The notes under the pieces were generated by a model, which was not told the DNA's origin, did no database searches, and worked only from the letters and a program-made list of their open reading frames with translations. Below are positions 36,301-44,821 of a stretch of 64,000 bases of DNA, in pieces. Position numbers and translations under genes: made by a program. The stretch spans positions 9,011 to 73,010 of the forward strand of contig CAJTMM010000013.1 in assembly GCA_910577465.1 (NCBI GenBank), written 5' to 3'. Source of the stretch: an uncultured Muribaculaceae bacterium. GTDB taxonomy: Bacteria > Bacteroidota > Bacteroidia > Bacteroidales > Muribaculaceae. Every line of letters begins with the position of its first letter. Within the stretch, counting starts at the first letter, position 1.

Positions 36301-37854
36301 TACCTGCTCATCTCAAGCTCCCGCCCCGGAACCATGCCCGCCAACCTCCAAGGGCTGTGGCACAACAACACCGACGGTCCATGGCGCGTTGACTACCACA
36401 ACAACATCAACCTGCAGATGAACTACTGGCCGGCAACAAACACCAACCTTCTCGAATGCTTCACCCCATTCATAGACTATGTACGTGGACTTGTAAAACC
36501 GGGCGAACGTACCGCAACAGCCTATTATGGCGCACGCGGATGGACTGCCGAAGTATCGACCAACATATTCGGATTCACAGCTCCGCTCAACTCTACCGAC
36601 ATGTCATGGAACTACAATCCCACTGCCGGTCCTTGGCTCACCACTCAAATCTGGGAATATTACGATTACACCCGCGACAAGGAATGGCTGCGTGAAATAG
36701 GATATCCCATCATCAAATCAAGCGCCGATTTCGTATCCGACCTTCTCTACAAGGCAAACGGCACATACACATCCGCGCCATCCTACTCACCCGAACACGG
36801 TTCATGCGACCTCGGTGCCACATACGCCAATGCCGTGACCCGCGAAGTCCTCTCAGAAGCCATTCAGGCTGCCAACATACTCGGTGTAGACCAGACTTCC
36901 GTAAACGAATGGCAGGATAAGCTCGACAATATGTACCCGTACCAGATTGGCCGTTACGGACAGCTTCAGGAATGGTACAACGATATCGACACCTACAACG
37001 ACACCCACCGTCACACCAACCACCTCTTCGGACTGCACCCCGGCACATCCATCAATGTGCTCAAGGATACCGAACTTGCCGATGCTTGTAAGGAAACCCT
37101 TCGCCAACGCGGTGACGCCGCTACAGGCTGGAGTATGGGTTGGAAGCTCAACCATTGGGCTCGACTCCTCGACGGCGACCACGCATACACCCTGTTCCAG
37201 AACCTCCTCAAGAACGGTACCGCCGACAACATGTGGGACATGCACCCGCCGTTCCAGATCGACGGCAACTTCGGAGGAACAGCCGGTATCACCGAACTAT
37301 TCCTGCAGAGCCACAACGGTATGCTTCATCTTCTCCCCGCACTCCCCTCAGCATGGACCGATGGTGCCATCACCGGTCTGCGCACACGCGGCAACTTTGA
37401 AGTCGACGTGCATTATAAAGATGGAAAGCTCGACTACGCTACCATCAAATCCAATGCCGGTGAGGACTGCAAAGTATATTACGACGGAAAAGAAAAAGAA
37501 TTCCCCACTGAAATTGGCGCATCATACGTTGTTCGATACGACCCTGTAAACGATGCACTCGTAATGGATCTCTCTGCCGGTGATGTGATATTGACCGACA
37601 AGGATTCCACCACAGTAGCCATTCGCCCTAACCCTTCCGATGGAAACTTCACCGTTTCCATCGCCGGGGGTACCACGGGTCCTATGCAACTTGACATCTT
37701 TTCTCTCGACGGCAAGCATGTCAACTCCACTAAAATCAACAAGACCAATTCCACAGAGACTATCGACTTTGCCATCAACGCCCCCAACGGGCTATATCTG
37801 CTCAACGTTTCCGGCAACGGCACCTCGATATCCGACAAGATTATCATCCGTTAA
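33379..37854 (+). CDS. Secreted GH95-family glycoside hydrolase with T9SS sorting tail
   Basis: The protein has 1,491 residues from MIKKFFLPVWIAAIGLSMHA (signal peptide). In order: a GEVED-type domain (YIDWNADGEWSADE, about residue 98), an InlB B-repeat-like domain (about 195-265), a second GEVED segment (YIDWNRNGSF, about 365), a beta-sandwich linker, then GH95 from about 613 to 1400, and a type A T9SS tail (about 1414-1491). GH95 active-site features are present: NINLQMNYW (about 1009), SPEHG with the acid glutamate (about 1137), FQIDGNFGG with the aspartate (D1295). GH95 enzymes remove alpha-1,2-L-fucose or L-galactose from host or plant glycans; the exact linkage is unknown. No SusCD pair is adjacent. 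Confidence 0.93.
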   Translation: MIKKFFLPVWIAAIGLSMHAADMPTYCAGSAPNNSEGNHYGMSSGTVKVNGVTAFEYSTTSSINDLTGSCVATVKPGDIITISTSGGHHMQWSMGVAYIDWNADGEWSADETYTLFDNPKNGPSSGTYTAADYQITVPDNVTPGSFAMRINVGEAPAYNSLGGDACTARRRGKLATFRIDCEVPTDVERTVSVISSDSSKGSVAIEGTTETSVTKTGVVTVIATPNQGYSFANWTNQSSGAAVSTNATYNYYGADAITLVANFGDLTYPAMTRTFNTNSSQQNRYLQRVTTSGTNTPEVFSCSTQNDLPFTNFTASGGTYVQDGAVIDKTATPIQVEHGTTSFTLTYYGWSNSIGTATKQIDWTQEAHYIDWNRNGSFTDSGEQSALGNTTVPNTAIYDGQTVTINIPEGQEPGTYRMRSVFFEPDASTPSWNTTLFTTLAGKIRNGVAYDFDIEILPMTDMVLENTSVNYASGLTNPGTKDLRIAAVNIRTSGTINPFEATSFNFAYTGTGTADIKNLRLVYSTNGEITDNVLASQAQCTASRNYTFNQTLAHGNNYFILIADVADDAPIADIIKVNINDVTVNGNTITIQPEQTNQGIEIGNVIDYTLGNAIWFDTPTSSTTGAAIWNTNDFSTSSTNPDEIWEQKSFPIGNGSFGGNILGSINRERIVLNEKTLWKGGPGTGAAAYWDMNNTVSDATLSQIRNYLVNGNTSTANSLVASNYRGKINYDRNKFGTYTTMGEAYVSTGINESNITDYKRILNMDRSMVVVEFNADGTSYRRQYFCSYPDSVMVWRFTSDGAAQDLTFSFNCPQIINSVSSPESGSLLYQGKLDNNNMQWAMRVLVRSLDGGTVTADASARTITVSGSHDVEFLLAGDTDYVMNFDPDTSDPSAFVGTDPTANVNAIIDNAAQKTYDELYATHMADYSELFNRVSLEINPSEKFANIPTPTRLANYRSGTLDHELERQYFQYGRYLLISSSRPGTMPANLQGLWHNNTDGPWRVDYHNNINLQMNYWPATNTNLLECFTPFIDYVRGLVKPGERTATAYYGARGWTAEVSTNIFGFTAPLNSTDMSWNYNPTAGPWLTTQIWEYYDYTRDKEWLREIGYPIIKSSADFVSDLLYKANGTYTSAPSYSPEHGSCDLGATYANAVTREVLSEAIQAANILGVDQTSVNEWQDKLDNMYPYQIGRYGQLQEWYNDIDTYNDTHRHTNHLFGLHPGTSINVLKDTELADACKETLRQRGDAATGWSMGWKLNHWARLLDGDHAYTLFQNLLKNGTADNMWDMHPPFQIDGNFGGTAGITELFLQSHNGMLHLLPALPSAWTDGAITGLRTRGNFEVDVHYKDGKLDYATIKSNAGEDCKVYYDGKEKEFPTEIGASYVVRYDPVNDALVMDLSAGDVILTDKDSTTVAIRPNPSDGNFTVSIAGGTTGPMQLDIFSLDGKHVNSTKINKTNSTETIDFAINAPNGLYLLNVSGNGTSISDKIIIR

Positions 37855-37875
37855 TCACCCTACACCATAATATAG

Positions 37876-37907
37876 TAAAGGCGATGAACCTAAGTTCACC
37901 GCCTTTA
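37876..37907. terminator. Bidirectional terminator between GH95 and HU/SPOR genes
   Basis: Hairpin TAAAGGCG-a-TGAAC-ctaa-GTTCA-c-CGCCTTTA with one A/C mismatch. It lies between convergent genes, with TTTATTATATTA following on the plus strand and TTTACTATATTATGG on the minus. The core closely matches the hairpin after groEL at 51597. Confidence 0.75.
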
Positions 37908-37939
37908 TTATATTATCATCGCAAATTTACATCTCCCTA

Positions 37940-38890
37940 TTACCTGTTATAGTGATATATCCAGGCATCGGTATATTTCTTCTTTATCAAGTCATTTGTC
38001 GAGCGGAATTCATTGAGCGCATCCATGTCGTTTCCGGCACGCACATACACGCGATGACGCCCACCGCTTGCAAGCACCGACATATCCATGCCTATATCTC
38101 CCTGACGCTCTATGAATCGCAACGCTTCATTGCGGTTGGCGCATGACGCTATCACCAGATAATAGCTGTAGTCCTTATCCGTGACCTCTGCGGTTGCCTC
38201 ACGCGCATCCGGTATCACTATGTACAGTTCACGCCCGGCATCATCCGACACCTTCGGCAATTCTGCAAGTTTCACCTTAGGTGTGGCAAGGGCTGCGAAA
38301 TCCACCGAATCCATATCCACCGACAGCGGTGTGGTAAATGTCAGTCCAAGCCCTACAAGCACGGCAACTGATGCCGCATATTTCATAACTGACACAAAAC
38401 GGCGACCGGCTACACGACGCGGCGCCACTTCCAGTACCTGAGACTCTCCGGCAACACCTGCACCTGCCAATGGCGATACCAAAAGCTGCGGCAAGCCACA
38501 AAGCAATGCGTCGGCAATGCCACTCTCCACCACGGGAACGAATGTCATCCCGGCACCGGACGCTCCGCATTCAAATGTGCCGATACGCGGCAGCGCCACC
38601 TCATTTCCTGCATCAAGCCTATGGCGCAACGTAAGCACCTCGCGCTCCACCTCCATACGGGCGGCATCGTAACTCAGTCCTTCACGTCTCGCCACCGAAC
38701 CTATCAGCAGACCGTCATCATGCTGCACCGCACCGTTAAATCCGAGTACGCGACGCGGAGGCATCAGCGACAATCCATCTGCCGACATTCTTGCCGGCTC
38801 ATACTGCGCTACCAGCGCACCGAATCCGGGCACTATCACACAATCGTGACGCAATATAAGGTATTGTATATGTTCAGTTATAGAAATCAC
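37940..38890 (-). CDS. HU-like (CCDC81-type) and SPOR domain protein
   Basis: It is about 316 residues. The N-terminal HU-like domain reads ITEHIQYLILRHDCVIVPGF then GALVAQY. A single central membrane helix follows (about 200-220, YAASVAVLVGLGLTF). The C-terminal SPOR domain (about 240-316, YSYYLVIASCANRNEALRFI) would bind denuded peptidoglycan at the septum. The frame also has an ATG at 38908, but the promoter just upstream would start transcription near 38891, inside that extension, so GTG at 38890 is preferred. Confidence 0.82.
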   Translation of the reverse strand: MISITEHIQYLILRHDCVIVPGFGALVAQYEPARMSADGLSLMPPRRVLGFNGAVQHDDGLLIGSVARREGLSYDAARMEVEREVLTLRHRLDAGNEVALPRIGTFECGASGAGMTFVPVVESGIADALLCGLPQLLVSPLAGAGVAGESQVLEVAPRRVAGRRFVSVMKYAASVAVLVGLGLTFTTPLSVDMDSVDFAALATPKVKLAELPKVSDDAGRELYIVIPDAREATAEVTDKDYSYYLVIASCANRNEALRFIERQGDIGMDMSVLASGGRHRVYVRAGNDMDALNEFRSTNDLIKKKYTDAWIYHYNR

Positions 38891-38895
38891 GGTTA

Positions 38896-38927
38896 CAAAT
38901 ATAGTCAACTTTAATTAATGTATCAAA
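38896..38927 (-). promoter_or_regulatory. Consensus promoter of the HU/SPOR gene
   Basis: The minus strand reads TTTG, a 20-nt spacer, then TATATTTG, a full match to TTTG-N19-21-TAnnTTTG. Its expected transcription start falls almost on the GTG start codon, so the mRNA may be leaderless. Confidence 0.7.
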
Positions 38928-38959
38928 TCTTATTTTGCCGGGGAGCCACATTTAAACTG

Positions 38960-40858
38960 TCAATCAAACAGCCGTCCGATATCCTCCACCGACATTATCC
39001 GTATCACAGGCAACCCGTCGGGAGTATAGTTAGGCGACGGCAGCTTGAGCAAATCGCTTATCAGATGCTCACGTTCATCCCGTGTCAGACGGCTTCCTTT
39101 CCTCACCGCCGCACTCTTTGCCATCGACAGCATTATGCGGTCGCGCACATCCGCCACCGGAGTATCCGTGTCATACGCTGCCTCGTCTATAATTTTCAGC
39201 AACGCATCTGCCGGATTCGCATCTGCCATCACCGACGGTACCGCGGTGATGCTCCATGCATTGTCACCTAAGAACGAGAACTCAAAACCTGCCGACGCAA
39301 GCGATGCCGAAATACCGTCAAACACGGCATTCTGCGCGACGCTCAGATGCAACACCTCCGGAAACAATACCTGCTGTGGTGCTATATCGCCACGGTTGCA
39401 CTGCTCCCGGTAACGCTCGTACAATACCTTCACATGGGCACGGTACTGGTCTATAACCATCATGCCCGAAATCGACGCGGTCACGATGTAACGGTTCTTT
39501 ATCTGCACACTCGAAGCATCGTCGGTGGCATCATCCGTCGCCGTGACATCATCGCCAAACATCGGTACTGTCCCGCCCGCGGCATCGGCACTGTTGAGTT
39601 TGCTGCTCTGCACAGGCATATCTTCAGGGGCATTCATGAAACCATCGTAGAGTTTATCCCAGTTCTGCACCGTACCTGTACGTCGCAGGGAATTGTCGCT
39701 TCCTATGGCTGAACTACGGATAGCCGACACTGCCGGAGCCGATGGTACCGGCTCGGCAAACGGGTTATAGTTCACATCTATCTCCACGCTGTGGTCACCG
39801 TTGGCATTGGGGTTGAACACCGGGATATCGGGAGCGTCCTCGACATTGAAGTCTATTCCCGGCACGGCGTTGAACCGCCCGAGCGACTCCCGCACCGCTG
39901 CTGACAGTATTTGCCATATAGCCGCCTCGTTCTCAAACTTTATCTCATTTTTTGTGGGATGGATATTCACATCTATCGTATCGGGCTCCACAGTGAAGTT
40001 CAGAAAATAGTTAGGCTGCTCGTCTGATGGAATCAACGTCTCATAGCACTGCAATATCGCTTTATGGAAATACGGATGGCGCATGTGGCGCCCGTTTACC
40101 GTCAGATACTGGAGCTGATTGCGTTTGCGTGCATACTCCGGACGGCTCACAAATCCGTCAATCTTCACTATCGAAGTCCCGGTCTCCACCGGTATGAGCT
40201 GTTTCTCCAACGATTTGCCGAACAGGTCGCATATACGTTGCTTCAACGATGAGCGCATAAGCTTGTGCATCACACCGTCGTTATGTATCAGCGTCAGTTC
40301 CAATCCGGGATTCACAAGACTCATCCGCTCGAACTCACGCACGATATTGCTCAACTCCACCGCATCCTTTTTCAGAAATTTGCGGCGGGCGGGCACGTTG
40401 AAAAACAGATTTTTCACCATCATATTGCTTCCCGGAGCGCAAGCTTCGGGCTGTTGGCTCTCTACAACCGACCCGTTGATTATGATACGTGTACCTACCT
40501 CGGCACCTTTGGGCATCGTACGCAGGTCTATCTGCGCCACGGCGGCTATCGAAGCCAAGGCTTCCCCTCGGAAACCCATCGTATGGAGCGAAAACAAATC
40601 ATCGGCACGCTCTATTTTCGAGGTCGCATGACGCTCGAATGCCATACGCGCATCCGTATCGCTCATGCCACAACCGTTGTCCACCACCTGTATCAGTGTC
40701 CTTCCGGCATCCTTTATTATTACCTGAATATCGGTCGCACCGGCATCGACGGCATTCTCCACCAGCTCTTTCACCACCGATGCAGGACGCTGTATCACCT
40801 CGCCGGCTGCTATCTGATTGGCAACCGAGTCAGGGAGTAATCTTATCACATCACTCAT
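38960..40858 (-). CDS. mutL: DNA mismatch repair protein MutL
   Basis: Couples mismatch recognition by MutS to strand processing. The 632-residue protein starts at MSDVIRLLPDSVANQIAAGE. GHKL ATPase motifs are present: VENAVDAGATDIQV, DNGCGMSDTDARMAFERHAT, TMGFRGEALASIAAV. The C-terminal dimerisation domain carries MVIDQYRAHVKVLYERY where endonuclease-type MutL has DQHAxxER, so the metal site looks incomplete, as I recall for other Bacteroidetes MutL. An ATG four codons upstream is possible but less likely. Confidence 0.96.
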   Translation of the reverse strand: MSDVIRLLPDSVANQIAAGEVIQRPASVVKELVENAVDAGATDIQVIIKDAGRTLIQVVDNGCGMSDTDARMAFERHATSKIERADDLFSLHTMGFRGEALASIAAVAQIDLRTMPKGAEVGTRIIINGSVVESQQPEACAPGSNMMVKNLFFNVPARRKFLKKDAVELSNIVREFERMSLVNPGLELTLIHNDGVMHKLMRSSLKQRICDLFGKSLEKQLIPVETGTSIVKIDGFVSRPEYARKRNQLQYLTVNGRHMRHPYFHKAILQCYETLIPSDEQPNYFLNFTVEPDTIDVNIHPTKNEIKFENEAAIWQILSAAVRESLGRFNAVPGIDFNVEDAPDIPVFNPNANGDHSVEIDVNYNPFAEPVPSAPAVSAIRSSAIGSDNSLRRTGTVQNWDKLYDGFMNAPEDMPVQSSKLNSADAAGGTVPMFGDDVTATDDATDDASSVQIKNRYIVTASISGMMVIDQYRAHVKVLYERYREQCNRGDIAPQQVLFPEVLHLSVAQNAVFDGISASLASAGFEFSFLGDNAWSITAVPSVMADANPADALLKIIDEAAYDTDTPVADVRDRIMLSMAKSAAVRKGSRLTRDEREHLISDLLKLPSPNYTPDGLPVIRIMSVEDIGRLFD

Positions 40859-40886
40859 TATGCGTAACAAATGTTTTTTCGTACCA

Positions 40887-40918
40887 CAAAGTTACGACTA
40901 AGCCGTTTAGCGTACAAA
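40887..40918 (-). promoter_or_regulatory. Consensus promoter of mutL
   Basis: TTTG, 20-nt spacer, TAACTTTG on the minus strand. The predicted leader to the MutL ATG is about 23 nt. Confidence 0.7.
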
Positions 40919-40979
40919 ACATCTTTTCTACAAGCCAATTCCGGATATTGTTTACAATTTGTAAATAATATCTACACCC

Positions 40980-41002
40980 TGTTAATAACTATGTTAATAA
41001 CT
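40980..41002. repeat. Tandem 11-nt direct repeat upstream of mutL
   Basis: TGTTAATAACT occurs twice, separated by a single A, in an AT-rich stretch downstream of the OstA-like gene and upstream of mutL. No function is evident. Confidence 0.5.
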
Positions 41003-41103
41003 TTTTTCTATACATGCCGAATACAACCCCAATCGACTCCATAAACATGGAGCCAACCTGGTCTGCATTACACATGTCTCAAATAAAATAACGTCTTTAC
41101 CCC

Positions 41104-43236
41104 TTACTCCGTCACCGGCTGATTCTCATCATCGGCGGTTTCAGTCGGGGTCTCCTCAACATCCTTAGTCTCATCTACGACTTCCACAGCTCCATCTACC
41201 GGCGATATATCGCCATCCACTACCGCATCATCTTTCAGTTCTTTGACGGCTCTCTCCGTATCAAGCCCTATCCTGCGGTCACGCGGAGCCTTGGCATTAG
41301 GCTTGTTGGCGGATTTCACATTGCGTTCCGAGATGGTCGGCACTATCGGCTCGGCATTTCGCATCAGCTCCTCCATACCTTCGGGCACCACAAACACATC
41401 ATCCGGATTAAACGGACGTATATCCTCATACCACCGGAATTTTGGCAGAAAGTATGAATTACGCTTAGCCAAATAGAGTGGCGTGACCTTAGAATTGGTC
41501 TCAGGCCAGAAATGGATGCTCTCTATGCTATTGGCATTGAAATAGGCATCCATGTAACTGCTCTCTACGTATGCGAATTTATTGTAGGTCGAATCCGATT
41601 CCATCGGAAACATTATCAGCTCCACATTACCCTCCACATACAGACGGCGCACAGTCGAATCATTGAACCATGCCGTCATATCCGTTCCGCTCAACTGATT
41701 GTAGCAATCCTCGGCTATATGCTCTGCCATCAATCCCGACTGCGGCAGACGCGCCCAGTCCACCGTCGAGTCATTTAGATGCACATTTATGACATTGCCG
41801 AAAATCTGACGCTCGCCGCTCCACACTATCGGATGACGGTACATATATAATATGGAGTCGCGCTCGGTCATACTGAGCGAATCGCAAAGCCCCTGCATAT
41901 CCACGCGGTAGAAACGCACGCGATGATAGGCATTGGTCACCTTGGTCGAGTCCGCCAGATCCAGATAAGCCGTAATGGTATCGCCATGCAGATACAGGGT
42001 ATCACCCTTTGAATACTCCTTGGCAAGCGCACGCCCGGTCACGAACGCACTGTCGCGCACCTCATCGTAATATCCATAATCACCGTGAAGCGAACTTTGG
42101 CGTGCCGAATCCGTAAGCACCATATTTCCGAAAGCCTCGCCATACTGCTTGGCACGGTCATAAAACAGGGTGTCGCCCGTCAAAGTACTGCCGCGCTTGG
42201 TCACCACGAGCGAACGCTTGTACAAATCCGCCACTCCGGTATCGGTATTGTATAATCCCAACGACGAATAAATCGTACCGTCGGAATTTATCACCTCGCT
42301 CGGAGCCACAAGCTCCGCCACATGCGTCTGCGTATTATATATGAGCGAATCGGTATTTATGTACAGCACATCATTCTTCTGATGGCTTGTCAGATGCACA
42401 TCGAAATTAAAGTAGGCATACTTCGTTTGCGGATGATACTCACCCTCGAGCGACGTGAGTTTATTCTGCTGGTCGGTAAGCTCGCCACCCACGGTATAGT
42501 AACCCACATCCTGCGCCATATCATAATTGAAGATATCCGTTTCCAGTTTCACATCTCGGTTTATAAGACGCACCTTCTTTCCCGGATTGGCATACAGCAC
42601 GGCAAGTTCTATCTCGCCGTCATAGTTCAGCTCGTCGGCGTACACAAACAAGGTATCGCCCTGCTCCATACGCACATTGCCGAAAGCATCCATCGAATTG
42701 GAATCCTCGTAGAAGTACGCGCTGTCGCAATACATGAACATCCCCCCCTTGCGCATCTTCACATTGCCTGTAAGCACCTGATACTGCTCCACCGGTTCAT
42801 CGCCAAATCCGGTCTGCTTTTCATAATGCAGCACATCGGCATGTTCAAGAAACACCTTGTCGGTCTGTTCGCGGTTAGCATCGGGGATGGTCGGGGCGAG
42901 CACACCATGCGGAGTACGCCGGGCAACCCTGTCGGTGGTCGACGATGGTTCCGTGCGGCGTTCCGCTGCTACGGTGCCATTCGCCCGCTTCTCTTTCGGG
43001 GTCGATTTAGTCCTTACCGCAGTCCCTCGCGGAGTCCTTGCCGGAGCGTTCTTACGGTCATTGGGATTACTCGGTACTATCACCCTCGCTTTGGTCTCCT
43101 TGCTTTCGGGAGCCTGGGGAGCGGCATCCGACACCATACCGGTCGACGCTATCATCGCCGGCACAAACAGCGACGCGCACACAGCCACAGCCGCTATCGA
43201 GCGTAATCGTATTCCCTTTATCAATCTTCCGTCCAT
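41104..43236 (-). CDS. OstA-like (LptA/LptD N-terminal-type) LPS transport protein
   Basis: A 710-residue exported protein with an N-terminal hydrophobic signal (about 10-32), then a low-complexity threonine/arginine/lysine-rich linker (about 40-120). Repeated OstA beta-jellyroll segments follow: HYEKQTGFGDEPVEQYQVLT, GNVKMRKGGMFMYCDSAYFY, DAFGNVRMEQGDTLFVYADE. This is the OstA_2 family, thought to take part in LPS transport to the outer membrane. The C-terminus is acidic. It follows the SurA-like gene after 57 nt. Confidence 0.82.
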   Translation of the reverse strand: MDGRLIKGIRLRSIAAVAVCASLFVPAMIASTGMVSDAAPQAPESKETKARVIVPSNPNDRKNAPARTPRGTAVRTKSTPKEKRANGTVAAERRTEPSSTTDRVARRTPHGVLAPTIPDANREQTDKVFLEHADVLHYEKQTGFGDEPVEQYQVLTGNVKMRKGGMFMYCDSAYFYEDSNSMDAFGNVRMEQGDTLFVYADELNYDGEIELAVLYANPGKKVRLINRDVKLETDIFNYDMAQDVGYYTVGGELTDQQNKLTSLEGEYHPQTKYAYFNFDVHLTSHQKNDVLYINTDSLIYNTQTHVAELVAPSEVINSDGTIYSSLGLYNTDTGVADLYKRSLVVTKRGSTLTGDTLFYDRAKQYGEAFGNMVLTDSARQSSLHGDYGYYDEVRDSAFVTGRALAKEYSKGDTLYLHGDTITAYLDLADSTKVTNAYHRVRFYRVDMQGLCDSLSMTERDSILYMYRHPIVWSGERQIFGNVINVHLNDSTVDWARLPQSGLMAEHIAEDCYNQLSGTDMTAWFNDSTVRRLYVEGNVELIMFPMESDSTYNKFAYVESSYMDAYFNANSIESIHFWPETNSKVTPLYLAKRNSYFLPKFRWYEDIRPFNPDDVFVVPEGMEELMRNAEPIVPTISERNVKSANKPNAKAPRDRRIGLDTERAVKELKDDAVVDGDISPVDGAVEVVDETKDVEETPTETADDENQPVTE

Positions 43237-43293
43237 CCGGTCCGAAACGATATCCGTTCAGTCATAGAGGTTTCAACAACCTCGTTCCTATTA

Positions 43294-44667
43294 TTATTTG
43301 TCAGATGCTGTTTCCTTAACCCAACCGCGGTGCTTGAACTCGCAATTGCGCCAGCCATCCTCTATACGCACGTACGTATCCTTGATTTTCTTCTCAAGCC
43401 ACTCCGACAGGAGCTTCTCGCGCTGTGCGTTTTCATACATATCCTTTATCGTCTGGTAGTCATCCACCATATTCGCCTTATGACCGTCAGTGCGGTTGGT
43501 AAGTTTCACCATGGCTACTACCTCGCGGTTCAGTTTCGGGTCTATCATCACAAACGGCTTCGACACCTCGCCCACCGCCATATTATTGACAGTCTTGGCT
43601 ACCTCCTGGGGCAGTTGCGACATCTCGAATCGGGGAGTTCCGGTCTGTTGGTTCACCATCACACCGCGGTTGTTGCGCGTATCCTTATCCTGCGACAGAT
43701 AAGCCACCGCATCCTCGAATTTAAATTTGTTGTTATCCACCATATCGGTACGCACGGAGTCCAGACGGTTCACTGCCGACATCAGGTCATTGTCTGACAC
43801 TCGCGGACGCAGCAATATATGACGGGTGTTTATACGGTCGCCGCGCTTCTCTATCAGCTGTATTATATGGTAACCATATTGGCTCTCTACTATCTTCGAC
43901 ACCTTCTTGGGGTCGTTGAGGTTAAATGCCACCGCTGCATATTCAGGGTCGAGGTGTCCGCGTCCCATGAATCCGATTTCACCACCGCGCACAGCGCTCT
44001 CCTTATCTTGCGAATAAAGGATGGCGAGGGTCGAGAATTCCGACTCCCCTTTCACCACACGGTCGGCATAGTCGCGCAGGCGGGCTTTCACATCCTCTAT
44101 CTCCTGACGGGGTATCACAGGGTTAAGTGTCAGAATCTGCACCTCTACCTGCATGGGCACGAAAGGCACACTGTCCTTAGGCAGCTGGTCGTAATATTTG
44201 CGCACATCCGATGGTGTTGCCTTAATATTCTTGGTCAGGGACTGCTGCACGCTGCGCACTCTGTATGAGTTACGCACCATATCCACCATGGCTTCGCGCA
44301 TCTCCGGCATCGACTTGCGGAAATATTGCTCCATCTTCTCTTTCGACCCCAATTGGGTTATGTAGAAATTCAGACGCGCATCCACCTCTGCCATCACAGA
44401 AGCGTCGGGCACCTCCACGGTGTCTATATCCGCCTGATGCAGATATAGCTTCTCTATCGCCATCTGCTCGGGTATTATGCAGTAAGGGTCACCGTTCAGC
44501 GACATCTTCTCATACTGCATATTATTGTACTGTTCCTCTATTTCCGATTTCCAGATAGGTTGATCGCCCACCACCCAAGCCACCTCTTCGGCTATGTTGT
44601 TCTGCGCTTGGCTTGACAATGCGGCAAGCGAATATATGGCGGCTGCGGCTAATTTCAATAGTTTCAC
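43294..44667 (-). CDS. SurA-like peptidylprolyl isomerase
   Basis: A periplasmic chaperone/isomerase of 457 residues with a signal peptide (MKLLKLAAAAIYSLAALSSQ). A SurA N-terminal helical domain (about 20-175) precedes two parvulin-type domains: the first around GGEIGFMGRGHLDPEYAAVA with YGYHIIQLIEKRGDRINTRH, the second about 285-390 and more degenerate. It probably assists folding of outer-membrane barrels. It leads the OstA-like gene. Confidence 0.88.
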   Translation of the reverse strand: MKLLKLAAAAIYSLAALSSQAQNNIAEEVAWVVGDQPIWKSEIEEQYNNMQYEKMSLNGDPYCIIPEQMAIEKLYLHQADIDTVEVPDASVMAEVDARLNFYITQLGSKEKMEQYFRKSMPEMREAMVDMVRNSYRVRSVQQSLTKNIKATPSDVRKYYDQLPKDSVPFVPMQVEVQILTLNPVIPRQEIEDVKARLRDYADRVVKGESEFSTLAILYSQDKESAVRGGEIGFMGRGHLDPEYAAVAFNLNDPKKVSKIVESQYGYHIIQLIEKRGDRINTRHILLRPRVSDNDLMSAVNRLDSVRTDMVDNNKFKFEDAVAYLSQDKDTRNNRGVMVNQQTGTPRFEMSQLPQEVAKTVNNMAVGEVSKPFVMIDPKLNREVVAMVKLTNRTDGHKANMVDDYQTIKDMYENAQREKLLSEWLEKKIKDTYVRIEDGWRNCEFKHRGWVKETASDK

Positions 44668-44702
44668 TTACGTCCTATTTTTAATTTTTAATATAATGCG
44701 CC

Positions 44703-44710
44703 CAAAATTA
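44703..44710 (-). promoter_or_regulatory. -7 element for the SurA-like/OstA-like operon
   Basis: TAATTTTG on the minus strand, about 35 nt before the ATG. No clear -33 element at the usual spacing. Confidence 0.45.
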
Positions 44711-44821
44711 CTAATTTTTAGGCACTCACATATCATTAAATCTGTGAAAATAGACTAATTCGCTTTTTTCACACATATCCTCAGCCCGACTCCGGGCAGC
44801 TGCATCCGGAGGGCACGCTGT

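Noticed and set aside
39370..39480. MutL C-terminal motif DQYRAHVKVLYERY lacking the endonuclease glutamates
   Set aside because: As far as I recall this is common in Bacteroidetes MutL, so it is not evidence of a damaged gene.
40980..41002. TGTTAATAACT pair considered as DnaA boxes or an origin
   Set aside because: It does not match TTWTNCACA, there is no dnaA or other origin gene nearby, and only two copies exist.
42322..43206. 294-codon plus-strand frame
   Set aside because: Antisense to the OstA-like gene; its histidine- and isoleucine-rich composition is an artefact of codon use on the other strand.
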